This document shows positions 29,650 to 38,205 of a stretch of DNA of 64,000 bases, piece by piece. Both the position numbers and the translations under genes were made by a program. Below the pieces are notes generated by a model. The model was not told where the DNA came from and ran no database searches. It worked only from the letters and a program-made list of their open reading frames with translations. The first letter of the stretch is position 1. Each line of letters opens with the position of its first letter. Origin of the DNA: Myxococcota bacterium (GTDB taxonomy: Bacteria > Myxococcota_A > UBA796); assembly GCA_029251165.1 (NCBI GenBank), contig JAQXDW010000002.1, positions 1-64,000 of the forward strand. The letters are read 5' to 3'.

Positions 29650-30501
29650 TCAGGCCTCCTCGCGCGGGGTGGTCAGGAAGTAGGCGATGTTTCCGGCGAT
29701 GATGAGCAGCACGATGAACAGGTGTCCGAGGCTGAGCACGTTGTAGCCCGCGATGCCCAGCAGTCGGGTGCCCTCGGGAGGTCCGTCGGGGAAGACGAGC
29801 TGCTCATAGTGGGCGCTGCCGGGAATGCCGGCGGACAGTCCACGGAGCTGACCGGCCTTGAAGAACGGGATGTAGTCGGGGCCGGAGACCGCAGTGCAGG
29901 AAGAGACGATGTCGAGGCTGTACTGTCCCTGGATCTGGAGGACGTACTCCTGAGTTCCGGGGAAGCCGGCGGAGACGCTGACGATCAGCGGGAAGTCCTT
30001 GGCCTGACGCACCCCGCTCATGATCGGCAGGGTGGTGATGTCGGTGCCCTCAAAGTCCTTGGGGAAGGCCTTGGGAATGTTCTCACCGATGGACTTGATC
30101 GCCAGCTCCTTGCCGTCCTTGAAGCCAAGGAACACCCAGTCCTCGCCGTAGACCTTGCCGTGCTTCTCGGCGATCTCCTTCATGATCGGCAGCACCAGCG
30201 GAGGCGCGGAGGGCCAGAGGGTCGCGGAGACGATCTGGATGTCCTTGCGGAACAGGTGGTGGAGGTTGGCCCGGAAGAACGGCTCCAGCTCAGGGCGGGA
30301 GGCGGGGTCGAAGTCTGCGGAGAGGAAGATCTTGGAGCCATCGGGGAGCTCATCGACAGTGTCGTAGAGGTCCTGGACGCGCTGGTCAACGCGGAAGGGG
30401 AAGCTGACCGGGAACAGCATCGGGATGAGGATGGACAGCGCCATCCCGACAAAGATCCAGCGTCGGTCGAGGTTCTGAAAGCGGACGAGGAAGTTGTACA
30501 T
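29650..30501 (-). CDS. Bitopic membrane protein with large extracytoplasmic domain
   Basis: 283 residues. It has one N-terminal helix (about 14-33, WIFVGMALSILIPMLFPV), a roughly 215-residue soluble domain probably outside the membrane, and a C-terminal helix (about 252-275, LGHLFIVLLIIAGNIAYFL). The soluble domain contains GSKIFLSADFDPASRPELEPF and YGEDWVFLGFKDGKELAI, which suggest an alpha/beta fold. No catalytic motif is recognised. It is 3 bp from the upstream membrane gene. Its position between two polytopic proteins suggests a complex. Confidence 0.83.
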   Translation of the reverse strand: MYNFLVRFQNLDRRWIFVGMALSILIPMLFPVSFPFRVDQRVQDLYDTVDELPDGSKIFLSADFDPASRPELEPFFRANLHHLFRKDIQIVSATLWPSAPPLVLPIMKEIAEKHGKVYGEDWVFLGFKDGKELAIKSIGENIPKAFPKDFEGTDITTLPIMSGVRQAKDFPLIVSVSAGFPGTQEYVLQIQGQYSLDIVSSCTAVSGPDYIPFFKAGQLRGLSAGIPGSAHYEQLVFPDGPPEGTRLLGIAGYNVLSLGHLFIVLLIIAGNIAYFLTTPREEA

Positions 30502-30504
30502 GGC

Positions 30505-31197
30505 TCAGTCCGCTCCCAGGTGCGAGCGCTCGATGCCGAGGATGATGCGCAGGCCTGTTGCCACTGCCCCCAGCGCTGCGCCGACGAAGATCGCCCGGCG
30601 GGCGGCGGTGTTGGGAACATCCATCAGCCAGTTCATGAACTGGGAGAGGAAGTTCTCCGGCAAGAAGATCAAGGTCCAGTCTCCGAGGATGCTGGAGAAG
30701 AAGCCCGAGATGGCCTGTCCGAGCATCTCACCGGCCGGCACCCGGGCGACCATCACGATGATCGCGGCGGTCAGCAGGATGGTGGCGTCGAGGTTGCGCG
30801 CTCGGAAGGCGCGAAACGCCGCTGAGGCGATGTAGAAGGCCAGCAGGGCGAACATCGTGGCGTTGAGGGGAACGAGGATGAAGTCGTAGATCCACCGGTA
30901 GGCGTAGCCGTCGGAGATGCGCTGATCTCCACCGGAGAAGCCGGCGATGAGGGTGGCGACGAGGCCGACCATCATCACGACCTTGTACTGCCAGTCCTCC
31001 TGACGCTCCAGGATCTTGGGCAGGTTGACCTGGATGAGGTTGATGAGCCCCAGGAAGAACGCACCGGCGGAGACGATGACGCCCCACTCCAGGAGGTTCT
31101 CCGTCAGCAGGTGGTAGCGCCAGTGGGGGATGAAGAACTCACCGACCATGAGCAGGCCGACGACGAGGCTGATGATCAGCGGGATGGTGCTGCGCAT
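30505..31197 (-). CDS. Polytopic membrane protein in the MutL operon
   Basis: 230 residues with about six helices (IPLIISLVVGLLMVGEFF, GVIVSAGAFFLGLINLIQV, VVMMVGLVATLIAGF, PLNATMFALLAFYIASAAF, TILLTAAIIVMVARVP, AIFVGAALGAVATGLRIILG). A loop GGDQRISDGYAYRWIYDFI lies mid-protein. No family is recognised. It starts 9 bp after the DUF6754-like gene stop. Confidence 0.83.
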   Translation of the reverse strand: MRSTIPLIISLVVGLLMVGEFFIPHWRYHLLTENLLEWGVIVSAGAFFLGLINLIQVNLPKILERQEDWQYKVVMMVGLVATLIAGFSGGDQRISDGYAYRWIYDFILVPLNATMFALLAFYIASAAFRAFRARNLDATILLTAAIIVMVARVPAGEMLGQAISGFFSSILGDWTLIFLPENFLSQFMNWLMDVPNTAARRAIFVGAALGAVATGLRIILGIERSHLGAD

Positions 31198-31206
31198 CGT
31201 GTCTCC

Positions 31207-32454
31207 TTAGTGGCCGATGGTGTAGAGCTGGACGACGAGGTCGCTGCCGAGGGTGGCGAGCAGCGAGCCGACAAGCAGCGAGGCGACGACGAAGACCTTG
31301 ACCCAGTCGCTTGCTTTGAGCGAGGAGATGAGGCGGGGGTCGCGGCTGAGGTAGGCAGACACTGCGAACAGCTCCTCACCGATGAGGGTGTAGTCGCAGG
31401 CGGCGATGAAGAAGGGAAGCTGGGTGGCCTCCGCGGTGCCGGCGATCTGGATGGACTTGTTGACGAAGCCGGTCTCCGCGAGGATGAGCGACTCGGCGAA
31501 GAACCGACCGAAGTAGATGTTCGTCGCCGGCTTCTCTCTCAGGATGATGCCGTTGGTGCCGGCGCAGAATGCGAACTGCTCTGAGGAAATGAACCGGGTG
31601 TTTGCCGGGTTGTAGGCATCGGGAAAGCCGGCCTGGTAGTAGCCGGCCTTGACGACCTCGTCGGCGACCTCGCGCACAATGGGGATGCAGCAGGAGACGA
31701 CGATGTCCGACTGGTACTCGGCGACCTTCTCGGCGACCTGTCCGAGGATGAGCATGCTGGCGATGGTCTGGATGTCCTGCAGCTCGTCGATTCCGGGCAC
31801 GTACAGGATCGGGCGACCCATCTCAGTGGCCCGTCCGATGCCTTCCTCGATGGCGTCGATGCCGGAGATGCGTCGGATGAAGATCTCCTCGCCGCGGCGG
31901 GCGCGGGCGGCGAAGACGTTCATCATCACGCCCACCGAGATGATCATCACGAACAGGAGGATGTAGCCGGGGGTGAGGTTGAGCCAGGATCCCTTCGGCG
32001 AGCCGATGACCGGCGCGGTGAGGTCGCCGCCGGAGAGAATGGCCTGGGTGTAGGCCTCAAGGCTGCTCCGGAAGCTGGCCTCGCGGGCTGCCATCTCTTC
32101 GTCGGTGGCATTCTCTGCGGCCGGAGCGCGCTTGGGGAAGGTCGGAGAGGCGCTGGTGAGTGAGGCGACCCGGTAGGTGTAGGCATCCAGGGGCGGGTTG
32201 ACCTCTGGATCCGGGGTCACCTGATCGGTGTACTCGGTGGCTTCAGCCGGCAGCGGGGTCTCGACGACGATCTCCCACGCTCCCTCGGCGGAGGAGCGGA
32301 GGACGAGGTAGCCGCTGGCGTTGGGCTGTGCGCTCCAGGCCAGATCCAGGGCCAGACCGCCGCCGTACTTCGGGGCGGTGACCGTGAAGTCTCCTGCCGC
32401 AGCATGGGCGCTGGGTAAGAGGAGCTGGAGGAGGCAGATGAGGGCGAGCATCAT
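31207..32454 (-). CDS. DUF6754-like membrane protein
   Basis: 415 residues. A signal peptide (MMLALICLLQLLLPSAHA) precedes a beta-sandwich, fibronectin-III-like domain (about 22-105). A transmembrane helix (about 163-185, YILLFVMIISVGVMMNVFAA) leads to an alpha/beta domain with RRISGIDAIEEGIGRATEMGRP, ILYVPGIDELQDIQTIA and CCIPIVREVADEVVKAGYY. A C-terminal helix (VFVVASLLVGSLLATLG) ends the protein. The central domain matches what I know of DUF6754, an uncharacterised family. It overlaps the barrel-sandwich gene by ATGA. Confidence 0.8.
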   Translation of the reverse strand: MMLALICLLQLLLPSAHAAAGDFTVTAPKYGGGLALDLAWSAQPNASGYLVLRSSAEGAWEIVVETPLPAEATEYTDQVTPDPEVNPPLDAYTYRVASLTSASPTFPKRAPAAENATDEEMAAREASFRSSLEAYTQAILSGGDLTAPVIGSPKGSWLNLTPGYILLFVMIISVGVMMNVFAARARRGEEIFIRRISGIDAIEEGIGRATEMGRPILYVPGIDELQDIQTIASMLILGQVAEKVAEYQSDIVVSCCIPIVREVADEVVKAGYYQAGFPDAYNPANTRFISSEQFAFCAGTNGIILREKPATNIYFGRFFAESLILAETGFVNKSIQIAGTAEATQLPFFIAACDYTLIGEELFAVSAYLSRDPRLISSLKASDWVKVFVVASLLVGSLLATLGSDLVVQLYTIGH

Positions 32455-33575
32455 GTCTCGATGACCTCCACGTTGGCCCGGGGAAGCCTGGCCTGCTGGC
32501 CGTCCTCGAACTCAATGACCATGACCCGGGCGCGGCTCTCGCTCTCCAGCTTCTCTGGCTCGACTGGAAGGGAGACGACCCGACCGAGGTGGCCGAAGTA
32601 GGGTGCGCGGATGCCGCGGACCGGATCGCCGATCGAGATGCCGACCGGCTCGGGGGGGATGAACCGCTCTTCAGAGACGTCCTCTGCGTACGTCACCACG
32701 ACTTCTGGCCGAATGACTCCGGCGCGGATCTGGGTGGCGCCGTTGATGCTGGCGCGCTGGCCGACCTTCTTCTGCAGCAAGCTGAAGGTGCCGGGCGCCA
32801 TCTGGATCTGGCCGAAGCCCTCGGTCACCACCAGGGTCAGCCCGAGGTCCTCGCCGCCGGTGATCGCCACGCCGACCTCGTAGCCGAGCAGCTCCTTGAT
32901 GTCGTCGTAGTCAAACCCGCCGGTCACGATCCCCGCGAGGTTGTGCTTCACCGCAGCCTGGAGGGTCTCCAGAGAGAGGTAGGCACCCCCGACGACGATC
33001 TTGCCCTCCATCTCGGCGGTGATGTCTTGTGGCTTCAGCACCGCATCGGGGGCACTCACCCCCATCACCAGCTCTGCCTTGACCTCGCCGCCGAGTCCGA
33101 AGATGCCCTGGATGAGGGTGGCAGCGGCCTGAATGACGCAGCCCTCGTTGTCGAGCAGCTCGACGATGGTCCCGTCGATGTAGGCATCGATCTCGACGGG
33201 GACGGGGTGGGCCTGGAAGATGACCTGGCCGGTGATCTCAGAGATGGACTGGATGGTGCCGGAGACGATGGCCTTTGCATCGGACTTGAAGAAGCCCATG
33301 AAGCCCTCGGTCTCCGCGATGACCTCGTCCTTGGTCACCGAGTCGCCGACGGACTTCCGCAGGAGGCCCTTGAGCCGAGAGGGGGCCACGCCGAGCTGGT
33401 TGGCGACGTTGATCGGGAAGATCTTACCGGGCAGCTCCGTGCGGGCGATGATCTGGTCGGCGGTCACCCGATCGCCGACCTCGACCAGCACCTCGCCCTC
33501 CAGGGGCAGGCGGCGATCCTTGACCACGATGGTGTGCTCGGTGACCTTGAGGCCCGGAGTAAAGACGGCGGCCAT
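32451..33575 (-). CDS. Barrel-sandwich/KOW-like protein of unknown function
   Basis: 374 residues, no signal peptide. It starts with a lipoyl/biotinyl-type barrel-sandwich pattern (TEHTIVVKDRRLPLEGEVLVEVGDRV) and a second one around residues 100-140 (AIVSGTIQSISEITGQVIF...VEIDAYIDGTIVEL). A central alpha/beta region (VVGGAYLSLETLQAAVKHNLAGIVTGG) follows. The C-terminal KOW-like beta segment reads ISIGDPVRGIRAPYFGHLGRVV. It has no lipoylation Lys motif. The role may be as an adaptor between the ATPase and membrane proteins. It shares one base with the ATPase stop region and overlaps the DUF6754-like start. Confidence 0.8.
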   Translation of the reverse strand: MAAVFTPGLKVTEHTIVVKDRRLPLEGEVLVEVGDRVTADQIIARTELPGKIFPINVANQLGVAPSRLKGLLRKSVGDSVTKDEVIAETEGFMGFFKSDAKAIVSGTIQSISEITGQVIFQAHPVPVEIDAYIDGTIVELLDNEGCVIQAAATLIQGIFGLGGEVKAELVMGVSAPDAVLKPQDITAEMEGKIVVGGAYLSLETLQAAVKHNLAGIVTGGFDYDDIKELLGYEVGVAITGGEDLGLTLVVTEGFGQIQMAPGTFSLLQKKVGQRASINGATQIRAGVIRPEVVVTYAEDVSEERFIPPEPVGISIGDPVRGIRAPYFGHLGRVVSLPVEPEKLESESRARVMVIEFEDGQQARLPRANVEVIET

Positions 33576-35407
33576 CAGCTCACCCCTCCATCGGTCAGTT
33601 CGTCTGGGTATTCCTCAAGCGCTGCCACCCACTTCTGCAGCAGGGGGACCCGGACTGCAGCATCCTCGGGGATGACGATCGGCCGGCCGCGGGTGTCGAT
33701 GACGAGCCCGACCACGCCGCCGCGCAGCTTGCCGGTCCATTTCTTCCCGGGGCCTGCCCCGACGTCGAGGTGGCTGGCGAGGGGAGCGAGGGTGGCTGTG
33801 GCGTGCTCGCCGACGCCGACGGGGTAGCGGCGCAGCTCCATGTCGGTGAGCGTCTCGCTGACGGTGCTGCCGTCGGGCAGGGTCAGCGAGACCTCCAGGG
33901 CCGGCTTTCCAGCAGCGGGGCTGCCGACCGGTGCGACCACGGTGCCGAGGTAGACGATGCAGTCCCGGTCAAAGACCTCGGTGGCGGCCTGCTCGTTGAC
34001 CGTGGAGAGCACCCCGAGGTGGGGCATCATGAAGATGGAGTCCACCGCAAGCTCGGTGACTCCCTCGGGCGCGTAGGCGTCGATCATCATGCGCATCGAC
34101 TGCACCCGACGGGGCGCATGAGAGAGCACGCCGCCGCTGCCGACGATCAGGTCGAGCTTCATCATCTGGACGAGGGAGTCGTCGCCGGACTGCCGGAACG
34201 CATCAGCGATGGTCCGCTGCTTCTGCACGCCCTTGAGCCCGACCGCAAACTCCCGGTGCTGGATGAACGCCAGCCGCAGTGCCTCTCGGGCGATGGCCTG
34301 CTCGATCTTCAGCTCCCGGAGGGTCTGGGGAATGGTGGTGGGCCGGATCATCTTGTTGCCGATCCGGTTGCGCAGCTGCTTCTCGTTGATCTCCAGGGGC
34401 ACCCACCGCAAGATGGCCGGCAGACCGGCCTCGGCGAGCACGTTGGAGACGGAGTAGGACATGCCGAGGTTGGCGGAGACGGTGCGGTTGAAGATCCCGT
34501 CGAAGACGCTGAAGACATCGGTGGTCGCGCCGCCGATGTCCACGCCGAGCACGTTGATCTTTTTGTTGCGGGCGATGGTCTGCATGATGCGACCGACCGC
34601 TCCAGGAGTCGGCATGATCGGAGCATCCGCCCAGGTCATCAGCTTGTCGTAGCCCGGAGCCTGGGCCATGACGTGCTCCATGAACAGGTGGTGGATGCAG
34701 TCTCGGGCGGGCTCCAGGTTCTCGGCCTCCATCAGGGGGCGGAGGTTGTCGACGATGGAGAGGTCAGACAGCCCGCCGAGCAGCTCCTCGATGGCCTCCC
34801 GGACGTCGATGTTTCCGGCGTAGATGATCGGCAGGTTGAAGCCGCCGCCGAGGCGGGTGCGGGGCCGCGCCGCCGCGATCCGCTCGGCGAGGGCGACGAC
34901 ATGCTTGACCGTGCCGCCGTCGATGCCGCCGGCCAGGAGGATCATGTCGGGACGGAGCTGCCGGATGCGCTCGATCTGCTCGTGTGCCGGCCGCTTGTCG
35001 TTGGTGGCGAAGGTGTCCATCACGATGGCCCCCGCGCCCAGTGCGGCCCGCATCGCGCTCTCGGCGGTCATGCTCCGGACGACCCCGCCGACCACGACCT
35101 GAAGGCCGCCGCCGGCTGAGGATGTGGAGATGTAGGCATCGACCCCGACGTTGCCGTTGGCTGGCGTGATGATGCCGGAGCCGTCCTCGGCGACCAGCGT
35201 GCGCCCGGACAGCTCTGCGACCTCCTGCGCGGCGTTGAGGACCCCACGGGTGACGTCCTCGAACGGGGCCTCGACGGTGGTGGGTGCCTCGCCACGCCAG
35301 GTCTGTCGGTAGACCCCGTCGACCAGCTCAATGAGGATGGCCTTGGTGGTCGTGCTGCCGCAGTCGGTGGCGAGCACGCTGCGAAGGGGCCGGTGCTCTT
35401 CGCTCAT
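33575..35407 (-). CDS. MutL/GlmL-family ASKHA ATPase
   Basis: 610 residues. Actin-like ATPase motifs are phosphate-1 LATDCGSTTTKAIL (near residue 13), phosphate-2 VLGVDIGGATTDVFSV (near 285), and the adenosine-type GSGGVLSHAP. Family landmarks include SSAGGGLQVVVGGVV, NDKRPAHEQIERIRQL, LLAGGIDGGTVKHVV and GGFNLPIIYAGN. GlmL/MutL sits next to glutamate or ornithine mutases and is thought to act as a chaperone or reactivase. No mutase is here. It overlaps the upstream small gene by ATGA and the downstream gene by one base. Confidence 0.93.
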   Translation of the reverse strand: MSEEHRPLRSVLATDCGSTTTKAILIELVDGVYRQTWRGEAPTTVEAPFEDVTRGVLNAAQEVAELSGRTLVAEDGSGIITPANGNVGVDAYISTSSAGGGLQVVVGGVVRSMTAESAMRAALGAGAIVMDTFATNDKRPAHEQIERIRQLRPDMILLAGGIDGGTVKHVVALAERIAAARPRTRLGGGFNLPIIYAGNIDVREAIEELLGGLSDLSIVDNLRPLMEAENLEPARDCIHHLFMEHVMAQAPGYDKLMTWADAPIMPTPGAVGRIMQTIARNKKINVLGVDIGGATTDVFSVFDGIFNRTVSANLGMSYSVSNVLAEAGLPAILRWVPLEINEKQLRNRIGNKMIRPTTIPQTLRELKIEQAIAREALRLAFIQHREFAVGLKGVQKQRTIADAFRQSGDDSLVQMMKLDLIVGSGGVLSHAPRRVQSMRMMIDAYAPEGVTELAVDSIFMMPHLGVLSTVNEQAATEVFDRDCIVYLGTVVAPVGSPAAGKPALEVSLTLPDGSTVSETLTDMELRRYPVGVGEHATATLAPLASHLDVGAGPGKKWTGKLRGGVVGLVIDTRGRPIVIPEDAAVRVPLLQKWVAALEEYPDELTDGGVS

Positions 35408-35688
35408 CGGCGCTCCGTTTCTGTGTTGAGTTTCTCGATGTGCTCGATGAGGTAGTCCAGTCCGCGTCTATCTTCCAGCAGAGCAGCCATGGCATCCCAC
35501 TCGCTCGCGGAGAGCACTGCGGCGACTGATGGAGAGAGGACGTGCATGAACTGGCTTCCGACAAACGAGATGGGGCGCATCGACTCCAGCGCCAGGATGG
35601 CGGGGACGGTGAGGCCGAAGCGTACGACGAACCGGGCCACCCGGTCCACTGCTGCCGCGGCTTCTTCGCTGACGACGAGCGCGCTCAT
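35404..35688 (-). CDS. Small protein coupled to the MutL ATPase
   Basis: 94 residues from the ATG at 35688, which overlaps the upstream membrane protein by ATGA. The stop overlaps the ATPase start in the same way. It is helical: VSEEAAAAVDRVARFVVRFGLTVPAILALE, then MRPISFVGSQFMHVLSPSVAAVL. The weakly hydrophobic middle may be membrane-associated. No family is recognised. Double overlap makes it very likely translated. Confidence 0.8.
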   Translation of the reverse strand: MSALVVSEEAAAAVDRVARFVVRFGLTVPAILALESMRPISFVGSQFMHVLSPSVAAVLSASEWDAMAALLEDRRGLDYLIEHIEKLNTETERR

Positions 35689-36110
35689 GCCTCGCTCCCG
35701 GGAACATCGGCCATCCAAGTGCCCAGTGCAGCGGTCACTGCCTCCTGGTTGTCCGGGCATCGCAGCAGCACCGTCCGGCGCCGTGCGATGATCCCTGCAG
35801 GCCCCGCTCCTTGCAGGACGACCCGATCCGTCGCGGCGCGCCACCCCTGAAAGTGACGCCAGGGGTGGCGGCGCTTGCGCAGCACGTTGTCCACCACAAC
35901 TCCGGACTCCGAGAGGGTGTAGGTGCTCGGCAGCAGGACCTCGGACACCGCCGCGAGCAGCGCAACGGTCCCCACAGCTGCGATCAGCGGATCGAGGATC
36001 GCCACGCCGGCACAGGTCGCCACGATGACCACTGCCGCCAGGATCGCGCGGCCCTGCTGCCGCTGCGCGGGCCAGTCTCTCCAGGTCAGCGTGGTCGAAA
36101 CAGTGGTCAC
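35685..36110 (-). CDS. Small membrane protein with PH-like domain
   Basis: 141 residues. Two adjacent hydrophobic helices (about 21-60, ILAAVVIVATCAGVAI and LIAAVGTVALLAAVSEVLL) precede a compact beta-rich C-terminal domain (TYTLSESGVVVDNVLRKRRHPW, FQGWRAATDRVVLQG). The layout resembles bacterial PH-domain membrane proteins (YdbT or YcxB-like), an inference from fold pattern only. It overlaps GT2 upstream and the 94-residue gene downstream by ATGA. Confidence 0.78.
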   Translation of the reverse strand: MTTVSTTLTWRDWPAQRQQGRAILAAVVIVATCAGVAILDPLIAAVGTVALLAAVSEVLLPSTYTLSESGVVVDNVLRKRRHPWRHFQGWRAATDRVVLQGAGPAGIIARRRTVLLRCPDNQEAVTAALGTWMADVPGSEA

Positions 36111-36787
36111 CGGGAGAGCTTATACCGGGTGATGTTGACGACGAACTCTGCGACTGTTTGCCAGCCGACCTTGCTCTTCCCTGCGGTGCGAGGGCGCATC
36201 ACTGCAGGCACGCTCTCTATCCGCATCCCGCTGGCTTCTGCACCCAGGACGGCCTCCGCGTCGAGGAACCAGTCGGCGCGCGAGAGCGCCAGGCGGTCGA
36301 AGGCCTCCAGTCGCAGCAGCTTGGGGCAGCCGTTGACATCGGGAGTGGTCGTGCCGAGACGGGACATGATGCCGGCGTAGGCGGCAGAGATGAGCGCGCG
36401 GCGGCTGCCGTCCTGTCGCTCGGTGCGCCGGATCTTGGCGAGGTCGGCTCCGTCGAGACAGCGTCGATACAGGTCGGGCAGCACGACGGGGTCGATCTGG
36501 CCATCTCCCCAGCACCAGCCGATGACCGTCGGCGGGGAGGGGAGGCTCCGGAGGGCAGAGAGTCCGGCGAGGATGCCGCCGCCGTAGCCGGCGTTGTCGG
36601 TGAGGTGAACGGCGATGACCTCCGGACGCTTCGCGAGGCCATCGATGATGGTGGCGGTGTGGTCGGTGCTGCCGTTGTTGACCAGGACGAGGGTGTGCGG
36701 GAGCGCTCCGAGCGCGGCCTGGATGCCATCGACGACGAATTCGACCAGGGCCTCTTCGTTGAGCAGGGGAATGGAGAGGCCGAGCAT
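36107..36787 (-). CDS. Family 2 glycosyltransferase
   Basis: 226 residues. The GT-A opening is LGLSIPLLNEEALVEFVV, followed by VLVNNGSTDHTATII and a DxD-like WGDGQIDP. It resembles dolichol-phosphate-mannose synthase-like GT2 enzymes without membrane helices. Donor and acceptor are unknown. It is the first gene of the operon leading to the MutL ATPase, with a 4-bp overlap to the PH-like membrane protein. A sugar-transfer step may therefore belong to the same process. Confidence 0.88.
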   Translation of the reverse strand: MLGLSIPLLNEEALVEFVVDGIQAALGALPHTLVLVNNGSTDHTATIIDGLAKRPEVIAVHLTDNAGYGGGILAGLSALRSLPSPPTVIGWCWGDGQIDPVVLPDLYRRCLDGADLAKIRRTERQDGSRRALISAAYAGIMSRLGTTTPDVNGCPKLLRLEAFDRLALSRADWFLDAEAVLGAEASGMRIESVPAVMRPRTAGKSKVGWQTVAEFVVNITRYKLSR

Positions 36788-36837
36788 TGGGGACTTCCTG
36801 CCGGATCAGCGCATGGATTCAGCCTGGTCTCAGGCAA

Positions 36838-37461
36838 TCAGCCAAACAGAGCCTGCTGCCGCAGCTTGTCGATGGTGCCCCAGCGGGTCCGAACGCAGGC
36901 GGGGAGGGGGGCATCCTTGCGGATAAACTCCAGCAGCCACTTCCGGGTGACGGGATCCGACGGGTACCCGCTTCCGACCGGGCCGAGCGCCTTGATCTCG
37001 GCATCGCGCAGGACCTTCGCGGCGATGCTGGCGGCACCGACCACCGGGTAGTTGGCGTCGGCCTTGGGCTCGATCACCCAGTCTGGTGCCAGACCATCAG
37101 CGGCGAGGGCGGCGACCATGCGCGCCTTGAGCTTGGGGATCCCGCGGGGATGGACCGGCGCGTCGAGGTACACGACGTCGGGCTTGAAGTGTCGGATGTG
37201 ATCGAGGAAGGCTTCTTCTTCGAGGGTGTTGATGTTGCCGGCGTCGATCTGAGCCGGTGTCACCATGAGAACCCGCGAGGTTCCGTGCTCGGGCAGCAGC
37301 TTGAGGATCGCCTGGCGCCTCTTGGCGGAGAGCGCCTTGGAGTCCGTCGCGCCGGTGGCTGCCAGGGCGGCGAGGTTGTCGGCCTCGCAGCAGTAAGCGC
37401 CGACAGTCAAGGGGCCGAGCACGCAGCCTCGCCCAGCCTCATCGAGTCCGAGAATCTTCAT
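36838..37461 (-). CDS. rnhB: Ribonuclease HII, archaeal-like
   Basis: 207 residues. Catalytic DE in LGLDEAGRGCVLGPL, a further Asp in VVYLDAP and an Asp in AAKVLRDAEIK. The motifs YPVVGAASIAAKVLRD and GSGYPSDPVTRKWL are those of the archaeal/eukaryotic-type branch rather than the usual bacterial RnhB. It removes misincorporated ribonucleotides and RNA from hybrids. It is monocistronic between the GT2 operon and the flavin reductase, divergent from the latter. Confidence 0.92.
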   Translation of the reverse strand: MKILGLDEAGRGCVLGPLTVGAYCCEADNLAALAATGATDSKALSAKRRQAILKLLPEHGTSRVLMVTPAQIDAGNINTLEEEAFLDHIRHFKPDVVYLDAPVHPRGIPKLKARMVAALAADGLAPDWVIEPKADANYPVVGAASIAAKVLRDAEIKALGPVGSGYPSDPVTRKWLLEFIRKDAPLPACVRTRWGTIDKLRQQALFG

Positions 37462-37539
37462 GGGGGGTGGTTATCATGTCTGGCTCTGCGGGTGCGGCTG
37501 CGTTGCTGGGATAGCGACTCGCAGACACTGGAGCCCCTC

Positions 37540-38205
37540 ATGGAATTTGACCCGTCTGCCCTTCCGGCCAGCCACCGCTATAAGCTCCTCGTCGGCGCAA
37601 TCTTGCCCCGTCCGATCGCGGTGGTCTCGACCATCGACGCAGCAGGACGAACCAACATCGCGCCGTTCTCGTTCTTCAACGCCGCCTCCGTCACTCCGAT
37701 GGCGCTGGCGTTCTCCCCGATCACCCGCGCGGACGGCACCGACAAGGACACCCTCCGCAACGCCCTGCCGGTCGCTGAGGGCGGGCTGGGAGAGTTTGTG
37801 GTGAACCTCCCGGGCGCCTCCTGGGTGCGCCAGCTGGCCGCCGCGGCCGAGGGACTCCCGGCGGGAGAGAGCGAGTTCGAGCTGACCGGACTCACCCCTG
37901 CAGACAGCCGGGTCATCCGCCCGCCTCGGATCGCAGAGGCGGCGGTCAGCTATGAGTGCCGCACGATCCAGGTTGTGCGGCTCGCGCCAGGGACGCCGCT
38001 GAGCGGGAACATTGTCATCGGCGAGGTCGTCCACGTTTGGGTTCGGGATGGGCTCGCCGATGAGGCGATGCACATCGATCTGGAGGGCCTCGACACCCTC
38101 GGAAAGCTCAGCGGCTCGGGCTACTGCCGGCCCACGGACCGCTTCAATCTCGTGCGCGGTCGGGCGGCGCTGGCGCTGCCGGATCCGGTATCCTCTGGGA
38201 CATGA
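37540..38205 (+). CDS. Flavin reductase-like FMN-binding protein
   Basis: 221 residues from the ATG at 37540, chosen as the first ATG before the conserved fold. The flavin reductase-like split barrel shows LVGAILPRPIAVVSTIDAAG, NIAPFSFFNAASVTPMALAFSP, FVVNLPG and IVIGEVVHVWV. Proteins of this DIM6/NTAB type bind FMN, and their oxidoreductase partners vary. It overlaps the RmlD-like gene by ATGA. Confidence 0.9.
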   Translation: MEFDPSALPASHRYKLLVGAILPRPIAVVSTIDAAGRTNIAPFSFFNAASVTPMALAFSPITRADGTDKDTLRNALPVAEGGLGEFVVNLPGASWVRQLAAAAEGLPAGESEFELTGLTPADSRVIRPPRIAEAAVSYECRTIQVVRLAPGTPLSGNIVIGEVVHVWVRDGLADEAMHIDLEGLDTLGKLSGSGYCRPTDRFNLVRGRAALALPDPVSSGT

